DNA of 64,000 bases from Parapedobacter sp964498395 (lineage in GTDB: Bacteria; Bacteroidota; Bacteroidia; Sphingobacteriales; Sphingobacteriaceae): positions 1-64,000 of the forward strand of contig CAZCHE010000002.1 in the NCBI GenBank assembly GCA_964498395.1, read 5' to 3'. The translations under genes were made by a program, and so were the position numbers. The number at the start of each line of letters is the position of its first letter. Position 1 is the stretch's first letter. This document shows positions 41,741 to 51,248 of the stretch, in pieces. The notes beneath the pieces are model-generated. The model was given only the letters and a program-made list of their open reading frames with translations, searched no databases and was not told the origin of the DNA.

Positions 41741-42511
41741 TCATAGACCAAAGTACTTTTTCAATCCTTCACTATGCGAACGGCTTGATTTGAAACGGGG
41801 GCCATCTGCCGCTTCCATCACGAAAGCGTAGGAACCGTTAAACGCCTTGCGGATTTCGCGGATATGCTCGGTGTTGATGATGGTGCTCCGGTGTATGCGG
41901 AGGAAGTTGCCGGGCAGTTGTTGTTCCAGCCCGGCCAGCGTATAGTCCGTGAGGTGGCGCTTGCCATCACGGGTGTGCAGCATCACGTATTTATCTTCGG
42001 CCTCCACCGCCACCAGGTCGGCCACTTTGATGAGTAGGATCCGGTCGCCCAGTTTTACGGTCAGGCTACTGGCGAGTTGTGGAGCGGGTTTCACACGTTC
42101 TTCAAGCCGCTCCACATTGATGGCAGCCGGAGCAGTCGCTTGCAGGAGTTTGTGGATGGTTTTTTCCAATCGCGGTGCTTCTACCGGTTTCAGTAAGTAA
42201 TCTATCGAATTTTCCTCGAAGGCTTTCAGGGCATATTGGTCGTATGCGGTCACAAATACCACACGGGGCTGCTGTTTCAGTTGTTTGAGCAGGTCGAACC
42301 CATTGAGCAGGGGCATCTCGATGTCCAGGAAAAGCAGGTCGGGCTGGAGCACTTCAATCAGCTTTAGCCCTTCTTCCCCATTAGCGGCCTCGCCAATGAC
42401 CGTGATGGATGCCGCGTAGGGGATGAGCAATTGCCGCAACCGCTGCCGGGCCAGTGGTTCGTCATCAATGATGAGCGTATTGTAAGCGATGGTTTTTTGT
42501 CCCATGGTCAT
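41741..42511 (-). CDS. LytTR-family response regulator (TonB-receptor module)
   Basis: 256 residues. Receiver with IDDEPLARQRLRQLL, phosphoacceptor in LLFLDIEMPLLNGFDLL and DYLLKPV; LytTR domain with VKLGDRILLIKVADLVAVEAEDKYVMLHTRDG and FLRIHRSTIINTEHIREI. Its start overlaps the kinase stop by 4 bp (ATGA), so the two are coexpressed. Confidence 0.94.
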   Translation of the reverse strand: MTMGQKTIAYNTLIIDDEPLARQRLRQLLIPYAASITVIGEAANGEEGLKLIEVLQPDLLFLDIEMPLLNGFDLLKQLKQQPRVVFVTAYDQYALKAFEENSIDYLLKPVEAPRLEKTIHKLLQATAPAAINVERLEERVKPAPQLASSLTVKLGDRILLIKVADLVAVEAEDKYVMLHTRDGKRHLTDYTLAGLEQQLPGNFLRIHRSTIINTEHIREIRKAFNGSYAFVMEAADGPRFKSSRSHSEGLKKYFGL

Positions 42512-43587
42512 GCTTCAAGCGGTATGCGGATGGTCAGTTGTTTGCGTGGGGTGTTTACCAGCGCTACCTCATGGTTTTCCCCATAGAGCAAATCCAGTTT
42601 ATCATAGGTGCTCTGCAGGCCGTAGCCGGCTTTCAGCTCATCGGGAAACGGCGCCCCATTGTCGGCTACGGCAATCAGCAAGTGGCTTCCCTGCCGTTGC
42701 ACGCGTACCTCCAGTAGGCCACCCGCTGTGACGTCTTTCAACCCGTGTTTCAGTGCATTTTCCACCAGCGGCTGGATGAGGAAGCGGGGGAGGCGCACGG
42801 CATCCAACTCTTCTTCTACCACTACCGAAAAACGGATACGCTCGCTAAACCGCATCCGTTCGATATCGATATAGGTGTTCACGATGGCGATTTCGCTGGC
42901 CACGGTGCCCCAGTGCCCTGGCTCCTGGTTGATGCTCTGCCGGAAGAGGGAAGAAAGTTTTACGGTCATTTCCTCTGCTTTTGCCGGATCGGTGGGGATG
43001 AGGCCGGCGATGGAATTAAGCGCATTGTATAGGAAATGTGGGTTGATTTTGGACTGTAGGGCGGCCAGCTCCGCTTCGGTCTTCAGTTTACCCATTCGGG
43101 TGATGTCTAATTCTTTTTGCTGCAACAGGGCCTTTTGCCGTTCACGCATACTGAAATAGATGTAGATGATGGTGCAGATAATCAGGCAGATGATGGCGTT
43201 AAACTGTAGGTCGGATGGGTGGAAGAATCGATAATGGATGCCGAATAGCCACGAGGCCAGCAAGTAGGTAAGTTCTACGCCGATAGCCATGGCTACCAAG
43301 CTCACGCCGTAGTATACCAATAAGAATCCCCAGCCAACGTAAGCCTTTCGTGTACTAAACAGGCCCATGATATGGATGCTGTTGCCGATGCAGAGGCTGA
43401 TGATGATACCGAACATGAGACTGATCAGCATGCTCGTGGAGGAAGGCCAACTCCCTTTTACCAGGGCGACACAGGTAGAAATGATAAACGATATAAGGAT
43501 GCCCAATAGGATACAACCTAAATTGAGCCATAGCCAATAAAAGCGGCTTTTTGTGATGTCTGCTGTTGATTTCATGGACTGTTGCAA
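42508..43587 (-). CDS. LytS-like sensor histidine kinase (TonB-receptor module)
   Basis: 359 residues (ATG at 43575 is an alternative start). Four membrane helices are at about 14-145, followed by the phosphoacceptor block LQSKINPHFLYNALNSIAGLI and the ATPase domain (LIQPLVENALKHGLK, GYGLQSTYDKLDLLYG). It lies 18 bp after the TPR-like gene and overlaps its regulator. The set TonB receptor - periplasmic protein - kinase - regulator suggests control of, or by, envelope uptake. Confidence 0.92.
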   Translation of the reverse strand: MQQSMKSTADITKSRFYWLWLNLGCILLGILISFIISTCVALVKGSWPSSTSMLISLMFGIIISLCIGNSIHIMGLFSTRKAYVGWGFLLVYYGVSLVAMAIGVELTYLLASWLFGIHYRFFHPSDLQFNAIICLIICTIIYIYFSMRERQKALLQQKELDITRMGKLKTEAELAALQSKINPHFLYNALNSIAGLIPTDPAKAEEMTVKLSSLFRQSINQEPGHWGTVASEIAIVNTYIDIERMRFSERIRFSVVVEEELDAVRLPRFLIQPLVENALKHGLKDVTAGGLLEVRVQRQGSHLLIAVADNGAPFPDELKAGYGLQSTYDKLDLLYGENHEVALVNTPRKQLTIRIPLEA

Positions 43588-43605
43588 TATACGAAGGATT
43601 ATGGA

Positions 43606-44259
43606 TTATTGGCCTTTGCTGGCCTGCTGTAAGAGGTATTCGCACCGTTCTTTGCCCCAGTCGGGTGCAAATGCCACCGAAGGTTTGAATGTGTCAAACT
43701 TGGTTTTGGCTTGTTCCAGTAATGGTTTGGCGGCTTTTGCCCCACCACCGAAAAACTCGGGGGTATAAAAGGTGTTCTGCCCTTTGATGAAGTACGGCCG
43801 GGGATTCGTGGGGTCTAGTTTTATGGCTTCATCCAGCTCGGCTTCCGCCTGGCCGATGAGGTCGAGGCGGTTTTGAGGATCCACGCTCATCTTCATGAAC
43901 AGCGAATAGCCTTTCAAGGCGTGGATTTCACTGTTGTCTGCCGCCCGTGTATTGGCAGCTTCCACTACCTGGAGGGCCTTGTCGAAATAGCTGTCTTTGT
44001 CTCCTGGTTGCTGTTGGCTGATGCCGGCGACCAATTGGCAGTAAGCGGCGTAGTACAGCGGTATCCATTGGTCGGTGGCGGTATTGCCGATCTGTTCAAA
44101 GCGGTTGGCCAGGGCGGTGAAGTCATCGGGTTGCTTGGCTTGCGCAAGCGACTGGAGGGTGGTGCCCATGGCGGCTTCATAGCCATTTTGCGCGTGTATC
44201 GTGCCGTGCACGACGATGACCAGTAAAAATGTTGCTAGGGTGTTGAAAAATGTGTTCAT
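43606..44259 (-). CDS. Secreted TPR-like protein
   Basis: 217 residues with a signal peptide (TLATFLLVIVVHGTIHAQ). The mature part is all-helical with TPR-like repeats (DSYFDKALQVVEAANTRAADNSEIHALKGYSLF, AEAELDEAIKLDPTNPRPYFIKGQNTF). It is likely periplasmic and an adaptor of the TonB receptor encoded 21 bp upstream; its role is unknown. Confidence 0.7.
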   Translation of the reverse strand: MNTFFNTLATFLLVIVVHGTIHAQNGYEAAMGTTLQSLAQAKQPDDFTALANRFEQIGNTATDQWIPLYYAAYCQLVAGISQQQPGDKDSYFDKALQVVEAANTRAADNSEIHALKGYSLFMKMSVDPQNRLDLIGQAEAELDEAIKLDPTNPRPYFIKGQNTFYTPEFFGGGAKAAKPLLEQAKTKFDTFKPSVAFAPDWGKERCEYLLQQASKGQ

Positions 44260-44280
44260 GTTGGTTGTTGAATTTATGGG

Positions 44281-46422
44281 TTAACGAATAAATGTATTGT
44301 CTCCGATGGTCATTAAGATACCGATAAAGAATCCCCGCCGCGCGCCGGGTCGGATAGCCTGCCGGTTAGTGCCATCCATGCTGTAGCGGTACCCATAGAT
44401 GTTGTCGTGGCCCAGCAGATTATCTGCCGAAAGGTAGACCACGGTAAACTGCCGCAGGATGTGCGTGAGGTAGCTCACGCTGAGGCTGAGGTTATGGTAG
44501 TCGCGTGTACGGTCCGCTAGGTACACCGGGTTGTTGGGGTTCACATAAGGTCGGCCAGACGCGTAGGTATAGGTGGTGCCTACCTGTGCGCTGAGTGCCT
44601 CGATGAAGTGCTTGTACACCGCATTGAGCGTATGCTTGGCGGCAAAGGGCGGTGCGGCAGGCATGGGATAGTCGGCAAAATCTCGCTGGGTATCCAAGTA
44701 TGCGTACGAGATCCAGTAGTCGCCACCGCGGATGCTCTTGCGGTCGCGCCAGAAGAGGTCGATACCTTTGGCATAGCCATGCCCGCTGTTGCGGAAGCCA
44801 TCAGCCATTTCTTTCACGAGATTGCCGTAATCTTTGTAATATCCTTCCACACGCAAAGTATAGCCGCCGCCGAGGTATTCGATGTTGGCCAGGTAATGGT
44901 GGGCCTGCTCGAAGCCGATGTCCTGTTGCTGCACCCAATAGCGGTCTTCGGGGTTTTGGTAGAATTGGCCGTAGGCCAGGGATGCTTGCAGTGTACGGTT
45001 GATTTTATGGCTGAGTGCCAGGCGCGGAGCGAGGTTATATTGGCGGGCGTAATCTGAATACTCCCCGCGGAGGCCTGTTCGCAATACCCACTTCGGGCCA
45101 AAGAACCAATCGGCCTCCGCGAATAATGATCCCAGCAGGTGGTCGTACCCGCGTTTCAGTCCGTTCCACGATTCGTTGAACTGCCCTTTGGCCACTTCGC
45201 CACCCATCACCACCTTGGAGTAGGTACCGAAGAAGCGGGTGGCACTGGCTCGCGCCTGCAGGTAGCGGTCGGTGCGGCCATAGCCATCGGCCCCCTGCTC
45301 GCCCTCGTCGCGGGTGATGCTCAGGGCTGCGCCGGTGTTCAGCTTCCACCGTTCGCCCAGGTAATCTTGGTAACTGGTATTCATGAACGTATTGGCATTT
45401 CGGTTGCTAAAGAAATACGGCTGTCCGGGATGGTCGATGTCAGTATTATGGAGCGCCATGCGTGAGCGGCTGTGGTCTGCATACCATTTAAACATCCCCC
45501 GTTCTCCCACTTGTGCCTTGTATTGCAGGCGACCTTCGTACTGCTCGGGTGCCCGCTGCCAGTCGACCTGTTGGTTGATGAGTGAAAAGGAAGGGGCAAG
45601 GTTGTAGTAGGAACCATCGACTTGGAGGGAGCTCTTTTCGAATCGTTGGATATGGCCCACGCTCACCCCTACGGATAACAGCGATACGGAAGTAGTGGTT
45701 TTCTCCGGTAGATCCTTGCTTTCCAGCACGAGTGCGGAGCTGAGTGCTTGTCCGTACTGTGCGGAGTATCCGCCGGATGAGAAGGCCGTATGTTTGAATA
45801 GGAAAGGGTCAAGGCGGCTCCGCCCGGCGAGGTTGGGCGCCTGTGCATTCAGCGGGCTTTTAACGATGAGCCCGTCGAAGAAGGATTTTGTCTCCGCGGC
45901 ACTACCGCCGCGCACGAAAAGGCCACCCTCGGCAAAGGCCGTCTGTGCGCCAGGCAACGTCTGGTAGGCGGCAAAGAGGTCGGCCGCAGCCCCCGCCGTG
46001 GTGGCCACGTCCAGCGCGCTCAGCGATATTCCTTTTGTATTCACGCCCGATTGGAAGGTGCCCACGGTGATGGTCACCACGTCTAGTTCGTTAGTCTTCG
46101 GGGTCAATTCGAGTCGGAGTTTGATATCTTCGCCTGTCAGTTCGATTTCGGTACTGTCTGCTACGTATCCCATGGCAGCGTAGTGTAACCAGTGGTTGCC
46201 GCGGAGGGTAGTAGTAAATGAAAACTGCCCGATGCTATCTGATGAGGTGCCGTCAAAACTGCCCTTGATATGGATGCTGGCCATTGGGATGGGTTTGTTC
46301 TGGGTGTCGGTTAGGAGGCCGCTTACCCGGATTTGCGCCGCGCCGGTGAGCGAGGTGGCACCTAACAGCCCGATGCAAAGCAGCCATCGTTTGGTTATTA
46401 TCATCTTGCTCATCATGGGCAC
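44281..46422 (-). CDS. TonB-dependent receptor with carboxypeptidase-like N-terminal domain
   Basis: 713 residues (starts at 46422, 46416 or 46413 are possible). Signal peptide, then a CarboxypepD_reg-like domain (about 30-110: VSGLLTDTQNKPIPMASIHIKG), a plug (about 115-235: DVVTITVGTFQSGVNTKGISLSALDV, GLFVRGGSAAETKSFFDGLIV) and a barrel with a short TonB-type C-terminus. It is shorter than SusC and lacks a SusD neighbour, so it resembles siderophore/vitamin-type or uncharacterised receptors. It is first in a run with a TPR-like gene and a LytS/LytTR pair. Confidence 0.9.
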   Translation of the reverse strand: MPMMSKMIITKRWLLCIGLLGATSLTGAAQIRVSGLLTDTQNKPIPMASIHIKGSFDGTSSDSIGQFSFTTTLRGNHWLHYAAMGYVADSTEIELTGEDIKLRLELTPKTNELDVVTITVGTFQSGVNTKGISLSALDVATTAGAAADLFAAYQTLPGAQTAFAEGGLFVRGGSAAETKSFFDGLIVKSPLNAQAPNLAGRSRLDPFLFKHTAFSSGGYSAQYGQALSSALVLESKDLPEKTTTSVSLLSVGVSVGHIQRFEKSSLQVDGSYYNLAPSFSLINQQVDWQRAPEQYEGRLQYKAQVGERGMFKWYADHSRSRMALHNTDIDHPGQPYFFSNRNANTFMNTSYQDYLGERWKLNTGAALSITRDEGEQGADGYGRTDRYLQARASATRFFGTYSKVVMGGEVAKGQFNESWNGLKRGYDHLLGSLFAEADWFFGPKWVLRTGLRGEYSDYARQYNLAPRLALSHKINRTLQASLAYGQFYQNPEDRYWVQQQDIGFEQAHHYLANIEYLGGGYTLRVEGYYKDYGNLVKEMADGFRNSGHGYAKGIDLFWRDRKSIRGGDYWISYAYLDTQRDFADYPMPAAPPFAAKHTLNAVYKHFIEALSAQVGTTYTYASGRPYVNPNNPVYLADRTRDYHNLSLSVSYLTHILRQFTVVYLSADNLLGHDNIYGYRYSMDGTNRQAIRPGARRGFFIGILMTIGDNTFIR

Positions 46423-46580
46423 AAAAATGGGCGGCTGGCCGGAGCGGCCAAATGAATATCCGATGAATGGTAGGATTACTCGGACGAATGGCTTATTTTT
46501 AGCCTAAATTTGGTGACTGGTTAACCACAGCGTATGGTATCGGTTATCCTTATTGGTTTCTTTCATATACGATATAGATT

Positions 46581-47579
46581 ATGCAATATAGAAAATTAGC
46601 AGGCACAGATTTGGAATTGTCGGTCATCACCTTCGGTGCGTGGGCCGCTGGAGGATGGATGTGGGGTGGCGCCGAGCGTAAAGACGCGGTGCAAGCCATC
46701 CGTGCATCGTACGATCTCGGGGTCAACACCATCGATACCGCGCCGATCTATGGACAGGGTACGAGTGAGGAGATTGTGGGCGAGGCCATTCAGGGCTTGG
46801 CGCGTGATCAGGTGTTCATCCTTACGAAATACGGCATGCGGTGGGATCTGGCCAAAGGTGATTTCGGCTTCGCCAGCCAAGATAATTCCGGTAAGGCCAT
46901 CGATATCTACAAGTATGCCGGTAAGGAGAGCATCATCAAGGAATGCGAAGACAGCTTGCGTCGATTGGGAACGGATTATATCGATCTTTACCAGATCCAT
47001 TGGCCGGATAGTACCACGGCGATAGAGGAGTCGATGGAAGCCGTGGCACAGCTTATCCAGCAGGGCAAGGTGCGGTATGCCGGTGTGTGCAACTATAGTG
47101 TGGAGCAACTTGAAGAAGCCTCGAAATATGTGGATGTGGTATCCAACCAAGTGCCCTACAGCATGGTCAAGCGCGGCATTGAGACCGATGTGGTACCTTA
47201 TTGCATTGCACACGGGAAATCGATCCTAGCTTATAGCCCGATGGAGCGTGGACTGCTAACCGGCAAGATGAAGCCTGGTCATGTTTTCGGTGAGGGCGAC
47301 CACCGTGCGGGCATTTACTTCTTCAGTGATGAGAATATCCGCCGTACCAATGCCTTCCTGGCGTCCATCAAACCGATTGCCGATGCCAAGGGGCTTTCCA
47401 TTGGCCAGTTGGTGCTGCTATGGACGATCGAGCAGCCCGGTATTACCATTGCGCTGGCAGGTGCGCGCAATGTGGAGCAGGCGACACAAAACGCCAAAGC
47501 CACCGATGCCAAACTCACGGCAGCGGAGGTGGGGGCCATCACCGCCGAACTGGACAAGCTGGAATTGGTAAAAGGTTGA
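46581..47579 (+). CDS. Aldo/keto reductase
   Basis: 332 residues of the AKR TIM barrel: GVNTIDTAPIYGQGTSEEIVGEAI (D and Y of the catalytic tetrad), FILTKYG (K), YIDLYQIHWPDSTTAIEESMEAVAQLIQQGKVRYAGVCNYS (H) and the NADPH-site end LVLLWTIEQPGITIALAGARNVEQATQNAKA. It reduces aldehydes or ketones with NADPH; substrate unknown. Single gene. Confidence 0.93.
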   Translation: MQYRKLAGTDLELSVITFGAWAAGGWMWGGAERKDAVQAIRASYDLGVNTIDTAPIYGQGTSEEIVGEAIQGLARDQVFILTKYGMRWDLAKGDFGFASQDNSGKAIDIYKYAGKESIIKECEDSLRRLGTDYIDLYQIHWPDSTTAIEESMEAVAQLIQQGKVRYAGVCNYSVEQLEEASKYVDVVSNQVPYSMVKRGIETDVVPYCIAHGKSILAYSPMERGLLTGKMKPGHVFGEGDHRAGIYFFSDENIRRTNAFLASIKPIADAKGLSIGQLVLLWTIEQPGITIALAGARNVEQATQNAKATDAKLTAAEVGAITAELDKLELVKG

Positions 47580-47592
47580 CCCGGGCGTTTGC

Positions 47593-48399
47593 TTACCCGT
47601 GCTCAGGCGGGTGATGAATTGGCTGGTAGGTAGTTTCCTTCTCGGTCAAGTGTTTCCAGTACCTTCTGGGTACATGCCGGATGTGCAGCTTCGTGTTTTT
47701 GCGCGATGCGATCGATGTATTTTTGAAATAACCCTGCCAGAGTGCTTGGTACTGCATTTCTTCTTCAGCCAGGAGGCTGGTGGGCAGCGGACCATGTTTA
47801 GAGCGGTTGCTTTCAGTGAAATCGATGGTCACCTCGCTTACGTTTTTACCATCGTAGTGGATGCCGTAGCCGCGCCGGCGGTCATAGATGGTCCAGCACT
47901 GGTCGGCATACCGATTCTTGAAGTGCGTACGAATTAATGGCAATACATTATAGTCGGGTTCCACCAGTGCGAAAAACGTGCCGTCGGCTAGCTTTTGGAA
48001 GCGTACAAATGCTTCCATACGGTGCTTCTCACGGTGTACTTTGCGGTTTAGCTGGGCGACATACAAAACATCTTGGTGACCATAGTTGGCCACCACATCC
48101 CCTCCATGGTCTATCACATAGCAAATCAGGTCGAACAGGTGCTGAAATCCTTCTGGCCGTTCGCCCAAAAAGGCTGCGTATATCCGGGCCAGCCAGTCCT
48201 TGTCCAGTCGTTTCGCTAGGCCCTCCCATACCCGTTTGGCTTTCGCGGCATCCGGTACTACCTCCAGTGGCTCATCCAGCAGCGTTCGGGTGTAGGCCTT
48301 ACGAGGCACTATTTTCACGGGACGCTGCCGCCGCTCGTAGGTTTCGAACACCGCCGTGAGCAGTCCGGCGAACGTATCGTCTATTAGGTATATCCACAT
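47593..48399 (-). CDS. TIGR03915-family putative DNA repair protein
   Basis: 268 residues from the ATG at 48399 (MWIYLIDDTFAGLLTAVFETYERR). The sequence follows the TIGR03915 pattern: FVRFQKLADGTFFALVEPDYNVLPLIRTHFKNRYADQCWTIYDRRRGYGIHYDG, which is associated with a radical SAM partner and, in other genomes, fused to a uracil-DNA glycosylase-like domain. The partner gene ends 1 bp upstream, so the two are an operon. The reaction is unknown. Confidence 0.85.
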   Translation of the reverse strand: MWIYLIDDTFAGLLTAVFETYERRQRPVKIVPRKAYTRTLLDEPLEVVPDAAKAKRVWEGLAKRLDKDWLARIYAAFLGERPEGFQHLFDLICYVIDHGGDVVANYGHQDVLYVAQLNRKVHREKHRMEAFVRFQKLADGTFFALVEPDYNVLPLIRTHFKNRYADQCWTIYDRRRGYGIHYDGKNVSEVTIDFTESNRSKHGPLPTSLLAEEEMQYQALWQGYFKNTSIASRKNTKLHIRHVPRRYWKHLTEKETTYQPIHHPPEHG

Positions 48400-48400
48400 C

Positions 48401-49651
48401 TTAGAATAGCGATAGTTGCTGTACACTTGTTTTAAGGTATTTGCTGCTCCCGGAGGCCAGTATTTGTGCACGGATGGCGTTAGCGGTAGGATCGCCTAAT
48501 GCGAAGGGGCTATCGGCACAACGGATGAAATGGCGTGCGCGATTGAGCGCCACGCCGATTTTCTGCAAGTGCTGGAAACGCAGCGGGCCGAATTTACGGG
48601 CCTGCACGATTTTTTTGGCGGAGCCTACGCCGATGCCCGGCACACGGAGGATGAGGCGGTAATCAGCCGTATTGATGTCTACCGGGAACTGCTCGATGTT
48701 GCGCAGTGCCCAGCTCAATTTGGGGTCTACCTCCACATCTAGATGGGGGTGCTGATGATTCAGCAGTTCCCGTATGTCAAACCCGTAGAAGCGCATGAGC
48801 CAGTCGGTCTGGTAAAGTCGATTTTCACGCAATAGCGGTGGCTGTGTGCCCAGCACCGGTAGCCGGGTATCGTGGCTGATGGGAATATAGCCGGAATAAT
48901 ACACGCGTTTGAGGTTAAACGCACTGTAGTACTGATGGGCGGTGTACATGATATCCATGTCGGTCTCGGGGGTGGCCCCGATGACCAGCTGTGTGCTCTG
49001 CCCGGCGGGCACGAAGCGTGGCGTGTGCTTGATGCGCTTGCGCTCATCCTTGAATTGCATGATGGAATGGTTCACCAGTTGCAGTGATTGCTTTACCGGC
49101 TCGTGCGACTTTTCGGGAGCCAACAGCCGAAGGCCCTGTTCGGTGGGCATCTCCAGGTTAATGCTCATCCGGTCGGCATATAATCCCGCTTCCTGGATGA
49201 GCGTTTCACTCGCTCCGGGGATGGTCTTTAGATGGATATAGCCGTTGAAACGCTCTTCGGTACGCAGCTTTTTGACGATACGTAGCAGACGTTCCATGGT
49301 GTAATCGGCGTCCTTGAAGATGCCGGAACTGAGAAATAGCCCTTCGATATAATTGCGACGGTAGAAGTTAATGGTGAGGTCTACCACCTCCTGTACCTGG
49401 AAGGCGGCGCGTTTGATGTCATTGCTCCTGCGCGATACGCAGAAGGCACAGTCGTATATGCAGTGATTGGTGAGCAGTATCTTGAGCAGTGATACGCATC
49501 GGCCATCTTCAGTGTAACTGTGGCAAATGCCAGAGATATGGCTGTTTCCAAGACCTCCTTTTGTGTTTTTCCGTGTGCCGCCACTGGATGCACAGGAGAC
49601 ATCGTATTTGGCGGCGTCGGCTAAAATGTTGAGTTTTTCTATGGTTTCCAA
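48401..49651 (-). CDS. Radical SAM putative DNA modification/repair protein (TIGR03916-type)
   Basis: 416 residues from a TTG start at 49651. The cluster motif is C-IYD-C-AF-C (TNHCIYDCAFCVSRRSND). The radical SAM core covers about 20-320, and a C-terminal helix-hairpin-helix (ILRVPGIGVGSAKKIVQARKFG) indicates DNA binding. These proteins always pair with the TIGR03915 family. Proposed function is repair or modification of DNA bases by radical chemistry. A strong palindrome lies just upstream of the start. Confidence 0.88.
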   Translation of the reverse strand: METIEKLNILADAAKYDVSCASSGGTRKNTKGGLGNSHISGICHSYTEDGRCVSLLKILLTNHCIYDCAFCVSRRSNDIKRAAFQVQEVVDLTINFYRRNYIEGLFLSSGIFKDADYTMERLLRIVKKLRTEERFNGYIHLKTIPGASETLIQEAGLYADRMSINLEMPTEQGLRLLAPEKSHEPVKQSLQLVNHSIMQFKDERKRIKHTPRFVPAGQSTQLVIGATPETDMDIMYTAHQYYSAFNLKRVYYSGYIPISHDTRLPVLGTQPPLLRENRLYQTDWLMRFYGFDIRELLNHQHPHLDVEVDPKLSWALRNIEQFPVDINTADYRLILRVPGIGVGSAKKIVQARKFGPLRFQHLQKIGVALNRARHFIRCADSPFALGDPTANAIRAQILASGSSKYLKTSVQQLSLF

Positions 49652-49654
49652 CGA

Positions 49655-49679
49655 TTTTGTTAGTGTTAAGCTAACAAAA
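49655..49679. promoter_or_regulatory. Palindrome upstream of the DNA-repair operon
   Basis: TTTTGTTAG (49655-49663) and CTAACAAAA (49671-49679) are perfect 9-bp arms around 7 bp, 3 bp upstream of the TTG start of the radical SAM gene. Its position over the initiation region suits a repressor operator, possibly a damage-responsive one. Confidence 0.6.
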
Positions 49680-49756
49680 TTAGTAATTTAAATGCAATAA
49701 ACAAATGGTTTTAAATAACCGAAGGGTGATGCTTTAAGAAGCTATTTTGTTTATCG

Positions 49757-50827
49757 CTATCCCCGGTTTTCACTGGTCTCTGCCTTGCCTTCGTCAATAA
49801 GTTCGTCAACTTCCTGCTTTTCGCCGTGTCGCAGTGTCTTTACCTCCGCTTCTTGCACGCTAGACTGCTGGTCGATATGGAAGGTGCATCCGATGGGAAA
49901 GTGGTCTGAGCCGACGGACGGGTAAATAAACAACTGGTCGATGAATACATCAGGGCTATGGAAGAGCAGATCCAGCGGCACCCTGAAAAACCAGTACTTT
50001 GCATGGAAGGTAGCGAGTATGCCCCTACCGATACGGGCATCGATGAGCTCGCTGGTCTTCCTGAAGAGTATGGAAGATTTTGCCCAGGCCACGTTGTTGA
50101 AATCGCCGGTTACGACCACCGGTAGGCGGTGCTTTTTTACGCGCTTGGCTACGCAGAGCAAGTCGCCGTCGCGCTCCTTAGCGGTTTCCTCTTCCGTGGG
50201 GCTCGGTGGGGGCGGATGCACCCCGAAAAAGACAAAGCGCTGCCCGTCTCGGGTTTCCAGCTCGGCCTCGATGCTGGGCAGGTCGTCTGCCACGAAATAG
50301 TGCGTCTGCACACGGATGATCTTCAGTTTGGTATAGAAATGCATGCCATAGGTGTTGTCCAGCGTCACTTTTTCGTGGTTAGGATAGTCCGCTTCCAATG
50401 TACGCATGGCCCGCTCCCATTCGGCATCGCTTTCCATGGTGAGGAAGATGTCTGGCTGCTCCCGTTGGATGAGCTGGATGAAACGTTGGTGTTCTTTATT
50501 GTATTGGTAGATATTGCAGGCGATGATTTTTACCTTGTCGCTAGCTTGTGCACCCGTGCCTTTCGCCGGTGTACGCCAGAATTTGGTGTAGCGTATGAGC
50601 AAATAGGCGTGGTAGCCCATCAGTGCGGCCTGCAGGGCTTGTATGGCCCACAGCCAGGGGTAATCAACCAGGAAGAAAAAGGTCGCAATGAATACCAGCA
50701 CCTGGATGACAAACAACTGAAGCTTCAGGAATTCAGGTGTACGGAATAGCCAATGTTGGTTAGGTATGAAAGGCAACACGCCCATCACGATTAATAGACA
50801 AGAAATAGTGATAATGGCAATTACCAT
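49757..50827 (-). CDS. Endonuclease/exonuclease/phosphatase-family membrane protein
   Basis: 356 residues. Three N-terminal membrane helices (about 2-85) precede an EEP domain: VKIIACNIYQYNKEHQRFIQLIQREQPDIFLTMESDAEW (metal-binding N and E), VVVTGDFNNVAW and VGSDHFPIGC (catalytic D-H). The C-terminal 40 residues are charged. EEP proteins hydrolyse phosphodiesters of nucleic acids or lipids; the membrane anchor puts the catalytic domain outside the cytoplasmic membrane or on its face. Single gene. Confidence 0.87.
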   Translation of the reverse strand: MVIAIITISCLLIVMGVLPFIPNQHWLFRTPEFLKLQLFVIQVLVFIATFFFLVDYPWLWAIQALQAALMGYHAYLLIRYTKFWRTPAKGTGAQASDKVKIIACNIYQYNKEHQRFIQLIQREQPDIFLTMESDAEWERAMRTLEADYPNHEKVTLDNTYGMHFYTKLKIIRVQTHYFVADDLPSIEAELETRDGQRFVFFGVHPPPPSPTEEETAKERDGDLLCVAKRVKKHRLPVVVTGDFNNVAWAKSSILFRKTSELIDARIGRGILATFHAKYWFFRVPLDLLFHSPDVFIDQLFIYPSVGSDHFPIGCTFHIDQQSSVQEAEVKTLRHGEKQEVDELIDEGKAETSENRG

Positions 50828-51248
50828 ATAATCAATAATTTAATTTGGTTAAAAAACAAATAACACGCCAAAAAAAGCTTGCATGACGCCAAGTATGACT
50901 GCCGGTCGCCTTCCGACAGGAGGGCTGACCCATTCATGAACAGCCCCATGCCATGCTTACGGATGGGTATTCATGTGTTTTTTTTACTCTTTTTTGCCAA
51001 TACTTTGTTAAAAGTAAAAAAAATGGAGATGTGCATAGTGGTTTTTTGGCTGTTGATTGACCTTATATATAAGAGCTACAGGAATTGCCAAGCTGTGGTA
51101 GACAGCTTTTAGGCCATTTGGCTGGCTACCGGCTTTTGATTGCCAATGTCGCATCGGGCCTCCATTGGGCCCATAACAATGCAACGGCTCTATGAATTTC
51201 GATCTATTGACGACAAGACAATAACCATACTATAAAAATCAATTAACT
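50828..51248. other. 421-bp divergent intergenic region
   Basis: It lies between the divergent EEP and M14 peptidase genes. A 77-codon plus-strand frame (50879-51112) has no recognisable family and ends in a non-typical composition, so it was not called. T-rich and A-rich tracts around 50980-51030 may contain promoter elements. Nothing else was seen. Confidence 0.4.

Noticed and set aside
50879..51112. 77-codon plus-strand frame between the EEP and M14 genes
   Set aside because: No family, a mixed hydrophobic and Lys-rich sequence crossing A/T tracts, and no terminator or RBS support.
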